From Caulobacter henricii (GTDB taxonomy: Bacteria > Pseudomonadota > Alphaproteobacteria > Caulobacterales > Caulobacteraceae): a stretch of DNA of 64,000 nucleotides. The notes beneath the pieces were generated by a model. The model did no database searches. It was not told where the DNA came from and was given only the letters and a program-made list of their open reading frames with translations. Position 1 is the first letter of the stretch; every line of letters starts with the position of its first letter. The position numbers and the translations under genes are program-made. Below, piece by piece: positions 1 to 9,179 of this stretch. Location of the stretch: assembly GCF_001414055.1 (NCBI RefSeq), contig NZ_CP013002.1, positions 3,100,001 to 3,164,000 on the forward strand. Direction: 5' to 3'.

Positions 1-372
1 CAGGCGCGCGTCAATGGCCTGGAGGCTCTTGATCAGGGCCGCATCGGCCAGGGGCGCGGCGCGGGCGGCCAGTTCGGGCTCGATCCACAGCCGGGCCTGG
101 GACAGCTGTTCAAGCCGGTCGGCGGTCAGGGACGGCACCGACAGGCGCTTGTTGGCCGGATTGATCGCCAGGGCCCGCTCGGCCGCCAGCCGCCGCACGG
201 CATCGCGGACCGGCATGGGACTGACCCCCAGTTCGGCGGCGAGGCTGCGCAGACTGACACCCACCCCGGGGGCAATGCGGCCGGTGATCAGGGCCTGACG
301 GATGGCGTCATAGACCTGGTCATGCACGGCCGTGGAATCGGCCAGGGGACGGCGGGACTTCGCTTCGGCCAA
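1..372 (-). CDS. GntR-family (FCD-type) transcriptional regulator, N-terminal part, runs off left edge
   Basis: About 124 codons are visible; the C-terminus lies outside the window. Residues ~15-75 form a winged helix-turn-helix: DQVYDAIRQALITGRIAPG leads into SLRSLAAELGVSPMPVRDAV, the usual GntR recognition region. What follows (LWIEPELAARAAPLADAAL) looks like the start of an FCD ligand-binding domain. A TGA stop lies just upstream in frame, so the start must be after it; TTG at 370-372 has a GGAG ribosome site about 5 bases upstream and is the best choice. It is divergent from the aminotransferase at 483 and may control it. The ligand is unknown. Confidence 0.85.
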   Translation of the reverse strand, partial: MAEAKSRRPLADSTAVHDQVYDAIRQALITGRIAPGVGVSLRSLAAELGVSPMPVRDAVRRLAAERALAINPANKRLSVPSLTADRLEQLSQARLWIEPELAARAAPLADAALIKSLQAIDARL

Positions 373-482
373 AGGCTTCTCCCCAGCTCACCCCCCAAAA
401 GCGGGGCCGAGCGGCTATTGAGGGCTTGCAAGGACACACCAGATTGCGATCACATTGCAAGGCCTCATCAAGGATCACCGCC

Positions 483-1802
<1,320 letters not shown>

Positions 1803-1895
1803 GAGCCATCGCCCGGCCCAATTGATCGGGATCAATTCCGGCCCAGGCGGAGAGCGCAGACTGGTCTCACCCCTGTGGGCCAGAGCGCCATCACC

Positions 1896-2261
1896 ATGAC
1901 ACCGCCCCTCCCCGTCGCTGTCCGCCATCTTGGCCTGGTCATCGCAGCCTGCGCCGGCCTCGCCGCCTGCGCCAGCACGCCGGGCGAGCCGTCCGCCTCC
2001 GACCTCGTCGCCCGCGGCCGCAGCCTCGCCCTGTCCGAATGCGCCCAATGCCATGCGGTGGGTCCCAGCGGCGGCAACGCGCGCTCTGGCGCGCCCGCCT
2101 TCGCCAAGGTGGCCGAAACCTATCGCAATACCCGGCTCGACTGGGAGCTGGAGGCCATCACCCAGGTCGGCCACTACCGCATGCCCCGCAAGCAGCTGAC
2201 CTCCACTGAGATCACCGAGGTCACGGCCTATATCCGCTCGCTGGACCGCTCGCGGCGCTAG
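1896..2261 (+). CDS. Monohaem c-type cytochrome lipoprotein
   Basis: A 121-residue exported protein. The N-terminus has a hydrophobic stretch ending in a lipobox (GLAAC, Cys at ~25), so the mature protein is probably a lipid-anchored periplasmic protein. One haem site is visible, CAQCH at ~50, and a methionine in HYRMPRKQLT near the end could be the sixth iron ligand, as in class I cytochromes c. GTG 1875 would give seven more residues; ATG 1896 fits a signal peptide better. It begins 93 bases after the aminotransferase on the same strand. The redox partner is not known. Confidence 0.8.
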   Translation: MTPPLPVAVRHLGLVIAACAGLAACASTPGEPSASDLVARGRSLALSECAQCHAVGPSGGNARSGAPAFAKVAETYRNTRLDWELEAITQVGHYRMPRKQLTSTEITEVTAYIRSLDRSRR

Positions 2262-2299
2262 GGGGCGGTGGGGGCGGTGTAACCCCGGCCGACGCCGCT

Positions 2300-2419
2300 G
2301 GCCCCCTCCTGACCTGCTTTGCAGGTCGTCCTCCCCCCTGCGGGGGGAAGATGAAACGCGCGAACCCATCTTCCCCCTCCGGGGGAAGACGATCGCGAAG
2401 CGATCCGTAGGGGGCAAGT
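2300..2419 (-). repeat. Intergenic nested-palindrome repeat, copy A
   Basis: About 120 bases made of nested inverted repeats: a GACCTGCTTTGCAGGTC hairpin, two G/C-run hairpins sharing the core GGGGGAAGATGAAACGCG, and a GATCGCGAAGCGATC hairpin, bounded by CCCCCTCC and GTAGGGGGCAAG. It matches copies at 2940, 4548 and 26931. Compared with copies B and D it is inverted (CAAGT end to the right), hence the minus strand. It carries no credible gene; open frames through it arise from the repeat itself. Confidence 0.85.
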
Positions 2420-2939
2420 ACGGGGATGGAGAACAATCAATCCCCGGGGCTTGCAGGGAAAAGCTCAACCCGATCAACACCCTGCAAAAACAACCACCGC
2501 GCCCATCCGACGCGCTGAAACCTCCCGTATTCTGTCCCCACCTCGTCGCGAGGAAAGGGCGCAGGGCCAGCGACCATTGCGGCGACGGGGGGTGATCGAG
2601 CGGGACTGGGCCTCAGGGGGATACTGAAGCGCGTCCGGGGATCTGGTTGCTGGCCAGACCCGCCCGCCGTCGGCGTGGTTGAAGGCAAAAGGGCGTGTCT
2701 GGCTGTAAGCCCGTCCTCTTCGACCGCTGGAGCGCGCTGGAAACGGCGCGGTCCGGGTCCCGGTAAGGCCTCAACAGGGCCACCTGGCGGGAGGCTGGCG
2801 GATAACGGTCGCGCGGAGCGCTCGGCTTCGTCGAAACGGTATTTTCTATCTCTCATCCGGACGTCGTCCGGACGCTCCGCGACCCTTTCCACGAACCTCA
2901 GCGAGGAATCGCGTGGGGTTGAAAGCCTGTGTCCGCCAG
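2420..2939. other. Gene-free block between two inverted repeat copies
   Basis: About 520 bases with no convincing coding frame on either strand. Hairpins are visible, for example around 2855-2875 (TCCGGACGTCGTCCGGA) and pairing between CGCGGAGCG near 2812 and CGCTCCGCG near 2874. I compared it by eye with RNase P RNA, tmRNA, SRP RNA and cobalamin riboswitch signatures and found no match. It may be a structured RNA or a decayed gene; I cannot decide. Confidence 0.4.
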
Positions 2940-3058
2940 ACTTGCCCCCTACGGGCTGCTGCGCAGCCGTCTTCCCCCGTAGGGGGAAGATGAAACGCGC
3001 ACTTCATCTTCCCCCTACGGGGGAAGATGACCGCGAAGCGGTCAGGAGGGGGCCAGTA
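2940..3058 (+). repeat. Intergenic nested-palindrome repeat, copy B
   Basis: About 119 bases with the architecture of copy A but inverted: CTTGCCCCCTACGG, a GGCTGCTGCGCAGCC hairpin, CTTCCCCCGTAGGGGGAAG, the core GATGAAACGCGC, a second G/C-run hairpin CTTCCCCCTACGGGGGAAG, a GACCGCGAAGCGGTC hairpin, and GGAGGGGGCCAGT. It sits 95 bases upstream of the pectate lyase gene. Confidence 0.85.
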
Positions 3059-3070
3059 GCTCCGACGGAA

Positions 3071-3091
3071 AAATGACACCGGTGGACAAGG
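3071..3091. promoter_or_regulatory. Candidate LacI-type operator upstream of the pectate lyase gene
   Basis: The sequence AATGACACCGGTGGACAAG contains GACACCGGTG, ten bases identical to the core of the palindrome at 22660-22677 upstream of the second pectate lyase. The left half-site is intact and the right half is imperfect. A central CG palindrome of this kind is usual for LacI/GalR-family operators. It lies about 65 bases before the start codon at 3153. Assignment is by eye only. Confidence 0.45.
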
Positions 3092-3152
3092 GTCTCTCTC
3101 ACCGGCATTTTCCCGCCTCGACACCTGCACTCAAGACGCCAATGCTCCGGGG

Positions 3153-4532
3153 ATGAAACACGCCATGCGCCGCCCGCTTCAGAACGCCGCCAGCCTCGCC
3201 GCCCTGGCTCTTGCCGTCTCAGCCTGCGCCACCGGCCCCTCGGTCGCCGCGCCGAAAGAGGTCGTCGCCTTCCCCGGGGCCGAGGGTGCGGGGCGGCTGT
3301 CGGTCGGTGGACGCGGCGGGGCGGTGCTGCGTGTAACCAACCTCGAGGACGCCGGTCCCGGCTCGCTGCGCGCGGCGGTCGAGGCCAAGGGCCCGCGGAC
3401 CGTGGTGTTCGATGTGGCCGGCACGATCCTGCTGAAGACGCCGCTGAAGATCTCCAACGGCCAGATCACCATCGCCGGCCAGACCGCACCGGGCGGCGGC
3501 ATCACCGTGCGCGACCAGACCCTGGTGGTGGCCGCCGATGATGTGGTGATCCGCTTCATCCGCTCGCGCCTCGGGGCCGAGAGCAAGACCGAGGGCGACG
3601 CCATCTGGATCGCCAAGGGGCGGCGGATCATCCTGGACCATGTCTCGGCCAGCTGGTCGGTGGACGAGACCCTGTCGGCCTCGGCCCGGTTCGACAATCC
3701 CGACCAGGGCTTTCATGACCTGACCGTGCAGTGGTCGATCATCGCCGAGAGCCTGGCCCACTCGCTGCATGCCAAGGGCGACCACGGCTATGGCAGCCTG
3801 ATCCGCGGGGGCCAGGGCTCGAAGATCAGCTTCCACCACAATCTCTGGGCCAACCACGTGGCCCGTATGCCGCGGCCGGGAAACTATGACGGCCCCGACA
3901 AGGACCCGATCGGCGCCTTCATCGAGTTCCGCTCCAACGTCTTCTACAACTGGGGCAAGGGCTATGCCGGCTATGACGCCGACAAGGCGGCCCTGGTCGC
4001 CTACAACTTCATCGACAATGCCTATGTCGCCGGGCCCAATTCCGAGAAGCTGGTCGCCTTCCAGGAGGGCAACAGCCTGGCCAGGGCCTATTTCGCCGGC
4101 AACAGCATGAACGGCGAGATTCCCGCCGATCCGTGGAGCCTGGTCACCGGTCTGCAGGTCGAGAACTATCGCCAGACGGCTCCGATCGCTGTCGCGCCAG
4201 TGACGGCCGACCCGGCCCCCAGTGCCTATCAACGCGTCCTGGCTGATGCCGGGGCCTCGGTGTCGCGGGACGCCGTGGATGCACGGGTGGTCGAGGGCGT
4301 GAAGGCCCGGACCGGCAAGGTCATCAACAACGAACAGGAAGTCGGCGGCTGGCCGGCCCTCGCGCCCGGCCAGGCGGCAGTCGATACCGACGGCGACGGC
4401 ATGCCCGATGCCTGGGAGACCGCGCACGGCTTCAACCCGAAGCTGGCCGATGGGGCGGCTCTGGCCAAGGACGGGTCGGGCTGGACGAACCTGGAGCTCT
4501 ACCTGGCCGATGCGGCCAAGGTTCGGGGGTGA
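3153..4532 (+). CDS. Secreted pectate lyase (PL1-like beta-helix)
   Basis: A 459-residue exported lyase that should cleave polygalacturonate by beta-elimination. The N-terminus has a positively charged stretch, a hydrophobic segment and a lipobox-like VSAC at ~22-25, so it may be lipid-anchored. AFPGAEGAGRLSVGGRGG opens the mature domain as in pectate lyases of this type, followed by DAGPGSLRAAVEAKGPRTVV, TIAGQTAPGGGITV and the helix rungs VVIRFIRSRLGAE and IILDHVSASWSVDETLS. The C-terminus has a calcium-loop motif, DTDGDGMPDAWE, at ~411-422, seen at the end of many secreted glycan enzymes. Together with the PL10-type enzyme at 20987 it suggests growth on plant pectin. Exact linkage preference is inferred from family only. 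Confidence 0.85.
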   Translation: MKHAMRRPLQNAASLAALALAVSACATGPSVAAPKEVVAFPGAEGAGRLSVGGRGGAVLRVTNLEDAGPGSLRAAVEAKGPRTVVFDVAGTILLKTPLKISNGQITIAGQTAPGGGITVRDQTLVVAADDVVIRFIRSRLGAESKTEGDAIWIAKGRRIILDHVSASWSVDETLSASARFDNPDQGFHDLTVQWSIIAESLAHSLHAKGDHGYGSLIRGGQGSKISFHHNLWANHVARMPRPGNYDGPDKDPIGAFIEFRSNVFYNWGKGYAGYDADKAALVAYNFIDNAYVAGPNSEKLVAFQEGNSLARAYFAGNSMNGEIPADPWSLVTGLQVENYRQTAPIAVAPVTADPAPSAYQRVLADAGASVSRDAVDARVVEGVKARTGKVINNEQEVGGWPALAPGQAAVDTDGDGMPDAWETAHGFNPKLADGAALAKDGSGWTNLELYLADAAKVRG

Positions 4533-4547
4533 GCGGCCAGCGCCGCA

Positions 4548-4652
4548 GGCCCCCACCGGGTCGCTTCACGACCGTCCGCCCCCGGCGGGGGCGGATGAAC
4601 CGACCTCATCTTCCCCCTCCAGGGGAGGAGCGCGAAGCGCGGAGAGGGCAAG
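4548..4652 (-). repeat. Intergenic nested-palindrome repeat, copy C
   Basis: About 105 bases, more diverged. It keeps GGTCGCTTCACGACC, CCGCCCCCGGCGGGGGCGG, GATGAA, CTTCCCCCTCCAGGGGAGG, GCGCGAAGCGC and the end GAGAGGGCAAGT. The CAAGT end on the right gives it the orientation of copy A. It fills the space between the pectate lyase stop and aroC. Confidence 0.75.
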
Positions 4653-4709
4653 TGCGCAAACCCCTGCCCGCCTTTGCCGCAGCCGGCTGTTTCCGCTAGA
4701 AGCCCCGGC

Positions 4710-5831
4710 ATGTCGCACAATACCTTTGGTCACCTGTTCCGCGTCACCACCTGGGGCGAAAGCCACGGGCCGGCGCTCGGCTGCGTCGTCGACGGCTGCC
4801 CTCCCGGGATCGCCCTGACGGCGGAGATGATCCAGGGCTTCCTCGACAAGCGTCGCCCCGGCCAGGGCAAGTTCGTCACCCAGCGCCAGGAGCCGGATGC
4901 GGTGCGCATCCTGTCGGGCGTGTTCGAAGACGGCCGCTCGGACGGCCAGCGCACGACCGGCACGCCGATCTCGCTGATGATCGAAAATACCGACCAGCGC
5001 TCCAAGGACTATGGCGAGATCGCCCAGGCCTTCCGGCCCGGTCATGCCGACTATCCCTATTTCGCCAAGTACGGCGTGCGTGACTATCGCGGCGGCGGCC
5101 GCAGCTCGGCCCGCGAGACGGCGGCGCGCGTGGCGGCCGGGGCCATTGCCCGGCTGGTGATCCCCGGCGTGACGGTGCGCGCGGCGCTCGTCCAGATCGG
5201 CCCCTACGCGATCGACCGGACCAACTGGGACTGGGACCAGGTCGAGCAGAACCCCTACTGGTCGCCCGATGCGGCGATCATCCCGGTCTGGGAAGAGCAT
5301 CTGGAAAAGATCCGCAAGGCCGGCTCCTCGACCGGGGCCGTTGTCGAGGTCGAGGCGACGGGTGTTCCGGCCGGCTGGGGCGCGCCGCTCTATGGCAAGC
5401 TGGACGCCGAACTGGCCGCAGCCCTGATGTCGATCAATGCCGCCAAGGGCGTCGAGATCGGCGAGGGCTTCGCCAGCGCCGCCCTGACCGGCGAGGACAA
5501 TGCCGACCAGATGCGCATGGGCAATGACGGGCCAGTCTTCCTGAGCAATCACGCCGGCGGGGTGCTGGGTGGCCTCTCGACCGGTCAGCCGGTGGTGGCC
5601 CGGGTGGCCTTCAAGCCGACCTCCTCGATCCTGATCCCGCGCGAGACGATCAATGAGGCCGGCGAGAATGTCGACCTGCGCACCAAGGGACGCCACGACC
5701 CCTGTGTCGGCATTCGCGGCGTGCCGGTGGTCGAGGCCATGACCGCCTGCGTCCTGGCCGATGCCTTCCTGCGCCACCGGGCCCAGACCGGCGGCGGCGC
5801 CTACCGGCCCGGGCAAAGCGAGCGCCTCTGA
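4710..5831 (+). CDS. aroC: Chorismate synthase
   Basis: A 373-residue cytoplasmic enzyme of the shikimate pathway; it removes phosphate from EPSP to give chorismate and needs reduced FMN. The N-terminus [20 protein letters not shown] is the family signature containing the catalytic histidine. Further markers are [49 protein letters not shown] (signature 2) and RGRHDPC-type residues seen here as [22 protein letters not shown] 4710 is chosen because the conserved start begins there; the ribosome site is weak (AGAAG). The gene stands alone between a repeat and a response regulator. Confidence 0.97.
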   Translation: MSHNTFGHLFRVTTWGESHGPALGCVVDGCPPGIALTAEMIQGFLDKRRPGQGKFVTQRQEPDAVRILSGVFEDGRSDGQRTTGTPISLMIENTDQRSKDYGEIAQAFRPGHADYPYFAKYGVRDYRGGGRSSARETAARVAAGAIARLVIPGVTVRAALVQIGPYAIDRTNWDWDQVEQNPYWSPDAAIIPVWEEHLEKIRKAGSSTGAVVEVEATGVPAGWGAPLYGKLDAELAAALMSINAAKGVEIGEGFASAALTGEDNADQMRMGNDGPVFLSNHAGGVLGGLSTGQPVVARVAFKPTSSILIPRETINEAGENVDLRTKGRHDPCVGIRGVPVVEAMTACVLADAFLRHRAQTGGGAYRPGQSERL

Positions 5832-5997
5832 AACCTCCGGTCAGCGACCTTTGGTATTTTGAGTACGCTTGCTGAAAACATTAGGTTTTCTGGCTTGACC
5901 TGCCCAGTTGCCAGGCAGTAGGTCTGCCATTACTGCGAATAAAACCCAAAAAATCTCGCAAAAGTTGCGCCGTAGCGCGTCAAGGTCCAGGAAACGC

Positions 5998-6501
5998 GTG
6001 CGCTTCGACACCCTGAAAATTCTTCTGGTCGATGACAATCGGCACATGCGGCTGCTGCTGACCGAAATGCTGCGCGCGATCGGCGTCCGGCAGATCTTCG
6101 AGGCCATGGACGGCGTCGAGGCCCTCAACCTGATGCGCGGCGTGCCGATCGACATCGTCATCACCGACCTGAAGATGGGCCAGCTGGGCGGCATCGACTT
6201 CGTCAACCTGCTGCGACGCTCGCCTGACAGCCCCAACCCCTTCGCACCGGTCCTGATGGTCACCGGCCACTCCACCCTGCGGCGCGTCCAGGATGCCCGC
6301 GATGCCGGGGTCAACGAGTTCCTGACCAAGCCGGTCACCGGGCGCAGCCTGGTCCATCGCCTGACCCTGCTGATCGAGCAGCCGAGACCCTATATCCGCT
6401 GCGGGACCTATTTCGGGCCTGACCGCCGGCGACGCACCAGCGCCGACCACAAGGGCCCCTGGCGGCGCGACGACGATTCCATCGCCATCGATTTCGGCTA
6501 G
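5998..6501 (+). CDS. Single-domain response regulator with basic C-terminal tail
   Basis: About 167 residues. A CheY-like receiver domain occupies ~5-125: LKILLVDDNRHMRLLL holds the acidic pair, IDIVITDLKMGQLGG holds the phosphate-accepting aspartate, VLMVTGHST gives the switch threonine and NEFLTKPVTG the conserved lysine. No DNA-binding or enzyme domain follows; instead there is a ~40-residue tail with GPDRRRRTSADHKGPWRRDD. GTG at 5998 is favoured because AGGA lies 5 bases upstream and the domain starts immediately after. Longer starts back to 5908 would add a basic, unrelated leader. The partner kinase is not visible nearby. Confidence 0.85.
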   Translation: MRFDTLKILLVDDNRHMRLLLTEMLRAIGVRQIFEAMDGVEALNLMRGVPIDIVITDLKMGQLGGIDFVNLLRRSPDSPNPFAPVLMVTGHSTLRRVQDARDAGVNEFLTKPVTGRSLVHRLTLLIEQPRPYIRCGTYFGPDRRRRTSADHKGPWRRDDDSIAIDFG

Positions 6502-6620
6502 AGCTCTGAGGGGGCCGAAAGCCGTTTCCCGCCTGTCGGGCAACGCTCCGGGACGTTGCTCATCAGGTTTTAAGACCTGTTAGCCATCATCTGGGCGCTG
6601 TCCGTCCTGATGAGCGCGCC

Positions 6621-6869
6621 ATGAGCCTGAAACGTCTGACTTCCGTCGTCACCCTCGTCGCCCTGGGCCTGAGCCTGCAGGGCTGCCTGGCCGCCAGCAC
6701 CGTCGGCATGGTGGCCGGTACCGCCATTGGCGTCACCGGGGCCGTGGTCGGCGGCGCCGCCAAGGTCGGGGGCAAGGCCGTGGTCGCCACCGGCAAGGCC
6801 GTCATTCCGGGCGAAAGCGCCAAGGATCGCGAGAAGCGGGAATACGACGCCTGGAAGCGCTCGCAATAG
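6621..6869 (+). CDS. Small predicted lipoprotein, unknown function
   Basis: 82 residues. The N-terminus has two basic residues, a hydrophobic core and a lipobox LQGC (Cys ~22), so it is probably a lipid-anchored envelope protein. The middle is a glycine/alanine/valine-rich stretch (VAGTAIGVTGAVVGGAAKVG), which may pack against membrane, and the tail is charged (DREKREYDAWKRSQ). I do not recognise the family beyond this. It ends 3 bases from the stop of queD on the other strand. Confidence 0.65.
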   Translation: MSLKRLTSVVTLVALGLSLQGCLAASTVGMVAGTAIGVTGAVVGGAAKVGGKAVVATGKAVIPGESAKDREKREYDAWKRSQ

Positions 6870-6872
6870 AAC

Positions 6873-7238
6873 TCAGAGGCTGAGCGCGCAGCGCTCGCCG
6901 ATGGTCGGGCGCGAGATCTCCACCCGGGACAGACCCGGAAAGGCCGGGGTCAGCCGCTCGGCGAAATAGAGACAGAGGCGCTCCAGGGTCGGGCTTTCCA
7001 GACCGGGGCGATCATTCAGCAGGCCATGGTCGAGCTCTGCGGCCACGGACTTCAGCGCCGTGTCCAGGCCCTCCAGGTCGGCGACCCAGCCGGCGTCCTG
7101 CATCTGCCCCTTCACGCTGGCCTCCACCTTGAACGAGTGGCCGTGCAGCTTGCGGTAGCGATGGTCGGCAGGACCTTGCTCAATGTAATGGGCCGCGTCG
7201 AAGGTCGCGGCCTTCGTGATCTCGAAGACGGGCATCAT
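6873..7238 (-). CDS. queD: 6-carboxy-5,6,7,8-tetrahydropterin synthase
   Basis: 121 residues, the normal size. It converts 7,8-dihydroneopterin triphosphate to 6-carboxytetrahydropterin, the second step to the 7-deazaguanine base of queuosine. Zinc-binding histidines are seen in TFDAAHYI and KLHGHSFKVE, and the catalytic-site region includes ELDHGLLND and SPTLERLCLYFAERL. It is the last gene of queC-queE-queD, 72 bases after queE. Two ATG codons open the frame; either could be used. Confidence 0.93.
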   Translation of the reverse strand: MMPVFEITKAATFDAAHYIEQGPADHRYRKLHGHSFKVEASVKGQMQDAGWVADLEGLDTALKSVAAELDHGLLNDRPGLESPTLERLCLYFAERLTPAFPGLSRVEISRPTIGERCALSL

Positions 7239-7310
7239 CTATGCTTCTTTTGACAAGGCCTGGGAGGCTCTAGCGCGTCGACCCTGTCACCAAGTCGAGC
7301 GCCTTATCCG

Positions 7311-7943
7311 TCAGGGCAGGCCGAGATATTTGTGTGTTTGGACGCTTAAACGCCATTGAGGGTGGGAAAGGCAATAGGCGACGGCCAATTGCGTGTTTCG
7401 GTCGCGGTCGGGGCCGTCCATCGGCTGCAGGTAAAAGCGCTCGAAATCGAGACTTTCGAACCGCTCCGGCATGGCCTTGTCCTGCGGATAGACCAGCTTC
7501 AGCTCCTGGCCCCGGGTCTGGATGACCGGGGCGTCAGCCTTCGGGCTGATACAGACCCAGTCTATGCCCTCAGGGGCCGAGACGGTGCCATTGCTCTCAA
7601 CGGCGATCATGAAACCCCGGGCGTGGAGGGCGGCGATCGCGGGCGGATCCAGCTGCAGCAGGGGTTCGCCACCGGTACAGACCACCAGGCGATCCTTGGC
7701 CCCGCCCGTCCAGGCGGCCTCGACCGCGTCCGCCAGAAGTTCAGGCGTCGCGAACTTGCCGCCCCCCTCGCCGTCTGTGCCGACGAAGTCGGTGTCACAG
7801 AAGGTGCAGACCGCCTTGGCGCGGTCCTGCTCGCGACCCGTCCACAGATTGCAGCCGGCGAAGCGGCAGAACACGGCCGCCTTGCCGGCCTGGCCGCCTT
7901 CGCCCTGCAGGGTCAGGAAGATCTCCTTGACGGAATAGGTCAC
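7311..7943 (-). CDS. queE: 7-carboxy-7-deazaguanine synthase (radical SAM)
   Basis: 210 residues from GTG 7943. This radical SAM enzyme turns 6-carboxytetrahydropterin into 7-carboxy-7-deazaguanine. The cluster motif is the QueE variant CX14CX2C: a Cys in FAGCNLW, then VCTFCD fourteen residues later. [21 protein letters not shown] is the usual start, and [11 protein letters not shown] binds SAM. The GTG start overlaps the stop of queC by four bases (GTGA) and has GGAG inside queC, so translation is probably coupled. A longer start would add a basic leader not seen in the family. Confidence 0.94.
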   Translation of the reverse strand: MTYSVKEIFLTLQGEGGQAGKAAVFCRFAGCNLWTGREQDRAKAVCTFCDTDFVGTDGEGGGKFATPELLADAVEAAWTGGAKDRLVVCTGGEPLLQLDPPAIAALHARGFMIAVESNGTVSAPEGIDWVCISPKADAPVIQTRGQELKLVYPQDKAMPERFESLDFERFYLQPMDGPDRDRNTQLAVAYCLSHPQWRLSVQTHKYLGLP

Positions 7944-8656
7944 AGTTCGAGCTCCGCACGTCCGGCGGCGTCCCAAGCCTCGTAGCCCTTCTGGCGCAGG
8001 TCGCAGGCCGGACAGTCACCGCAGCCATGGCCCCAGGCCTGCAATTCGCCGCGCTCGCCCTGGTAGCAGGTGTGGCTCTCGACCACGATCAGGTCGACCA
8101 GATCCTCGCCTCCCAGGGCCTTGGCCAGGGCCCAGGTCTCGGCCTTGGTCAGGGCCATCAAGGGCGTTTCGATCCGGAACTCGCGGTCCATGCCGAGATT
8201 GAGCGCATTCTGCATGGCATCGAGGGTGTCGCGCCGGCAATCGGGATAGCCAGAGAAGTCCGTCTCGCACATTCCACCGACCAGGGCGGCGATACCACGG
8301 CGGTCGGCCAGGGCCGCAGCATAGGTCAGGAACACCAGGTTACGCCCGGGAACGAAGGTCGACGGCAGGCCCCGATCAGTCATTTCGATGGCCCGATCTG
8401 CGGTCAAGGCGCTCTGCGCCACCGCACCGAAGCCGCGGAGGTCCAGCACATGGTCCTCGCCGAGCCGTTCGCCCCAGTGCGGGAAGCGCGCCGCGATCTG
8501 GTGACGGACAGCTTGCCGCGCCTCCATCTCGATCAGGTGACGCTGGCCATAGTCGAAACCGACCGTCTCGACACGGGCATAACGTTCCAGTGCCCAAGCC
8601 AGGCAGACGCTGCTGTCCTGGCCGCCAGAGAACAGCACCAGGGCGGCATCAGTCAT
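7940..8656 (-). CDS. queC: 7-cyano-7-deazaguanine synthase (preQ0 synthase)
   Basis: 238 residues. It converts 7-carboxy-7-deazaguanine to preQ0 with ATP and ammonia. The PP-loop [18 protein letters not shown] is at the N-terminus, [14 protein letters not shown] and [14 protein letters not shown] are family motifs, and the C-terminal zinc site is HTCY plus [11 protein letters not shown]. It is the first gene of the queCED operon. I looked upstream for a preQ1 riboswitch and saw none, so control of this operon is unclear. Confidence 0.96.
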   Translation of the reverse strand: MTDAALVLFSGGQDSSVCLAWALERYARVETVGFDYGQRHLIEMEARQAVRHQIAARFPHWGERLGEDHVLDLRGFGAVAQSALTADRAIEMTDRGLPSTFVPGRNLVFLTYAAALADRRGIAALVGGMCETDFSGYPDCRRDTLDAMQNALNLGMDREFRIETPLMALTKAETWALAKALGGEDLVDLIVVESHTCYQGERGELQAWGHGCGDCPACDLRQKGYEAWDAAGRAELEL

Positions 8657-9179
8657 GACGTGAGCTCCAGGCCGGCTGGCCGCCGGTTGAACAGGGGGTG
8701 AGGAACAGAACCATGGCTACCTCTACACGACGCCGAGACCACTCGAAACGGCTGAGCCGTGGCTGCGGACCTTGATCCACCACCTGGTGCCCAACGTCAC
8801 GGCTGCTGCAAGTCTATGCCGCCAATACCCAAGCCCGTAATCGCGCAACGGGCGATAAGGTGGTCCGGTGCAGGATCCCGGCCTTGGGGGTCTCAGGCAG
8901 AACTTCCGTTAGGTAAGCAACAAACCGTCCTTTCTAATTCCGGTGGAAACTTGCCCCAAACAGGAGAACGCAACGAAGGGGAAAGTGAAAAGGCGTAACC
9001 TATCGCCGATCACTTATATGGACACCAGTTGACAGCCAAAGAACGCAAGTATGCAATCCTTGTATGCTGCGAGGGGTCAGCCGTACGCCCGCGTAGCGCG
9101 AATTGTACGGCACCGAGGAAACAAGCGACGCACGCAGGGTCCGCCATAAGGAACCGCGGCGTTCAGGGAGGGAATTCGA
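8657..9179. other. Divergent intergenic region queC / TonB receptor
   Basis: About 520 bases with no credible gene. Small hairpins are visible: GCCCGT (8833-8838) with ACGGGC (8848-8853), and CCGTAC (9081-9086) with GTACGG (9105-9110). A TTGACA box at 9029-9034 could be the -35 of the receptor promoter, but the -10 is poor (TATGCA, 15-base spacing). GACACCAGTTGACAG at 9021 only weakly resembles the pectin-locus palindrome. AGGGAGG at 9166-9172 is the receptor's ribosome site. Confidence 0.4.

Noticed and set aside
2680..2800. Possible cobalamin riboswitch (CTGTAAGCCCG, CCGGGTCCCGGTAAGGC resemblance)
   Set aside because: The conserved AAAGGGAA, CCCCGCAACTG and GAAGCCAGGAGACC elements are not present in the right order.
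2437..3130. Several open frames of 90-150 codons in the repeat-flanked block
   Set aside because: They run through the palindromic repeats (PPTGEDD-, RRGKMK-type peptides) and lack ribosome sites and similarity to known families.
8657..8800. preQ1 riboswitch upstream of queC
   Set aside because: No short H-type pseudoknot pattern or conserved preQ1 aptamer bases were found on the minus strand.
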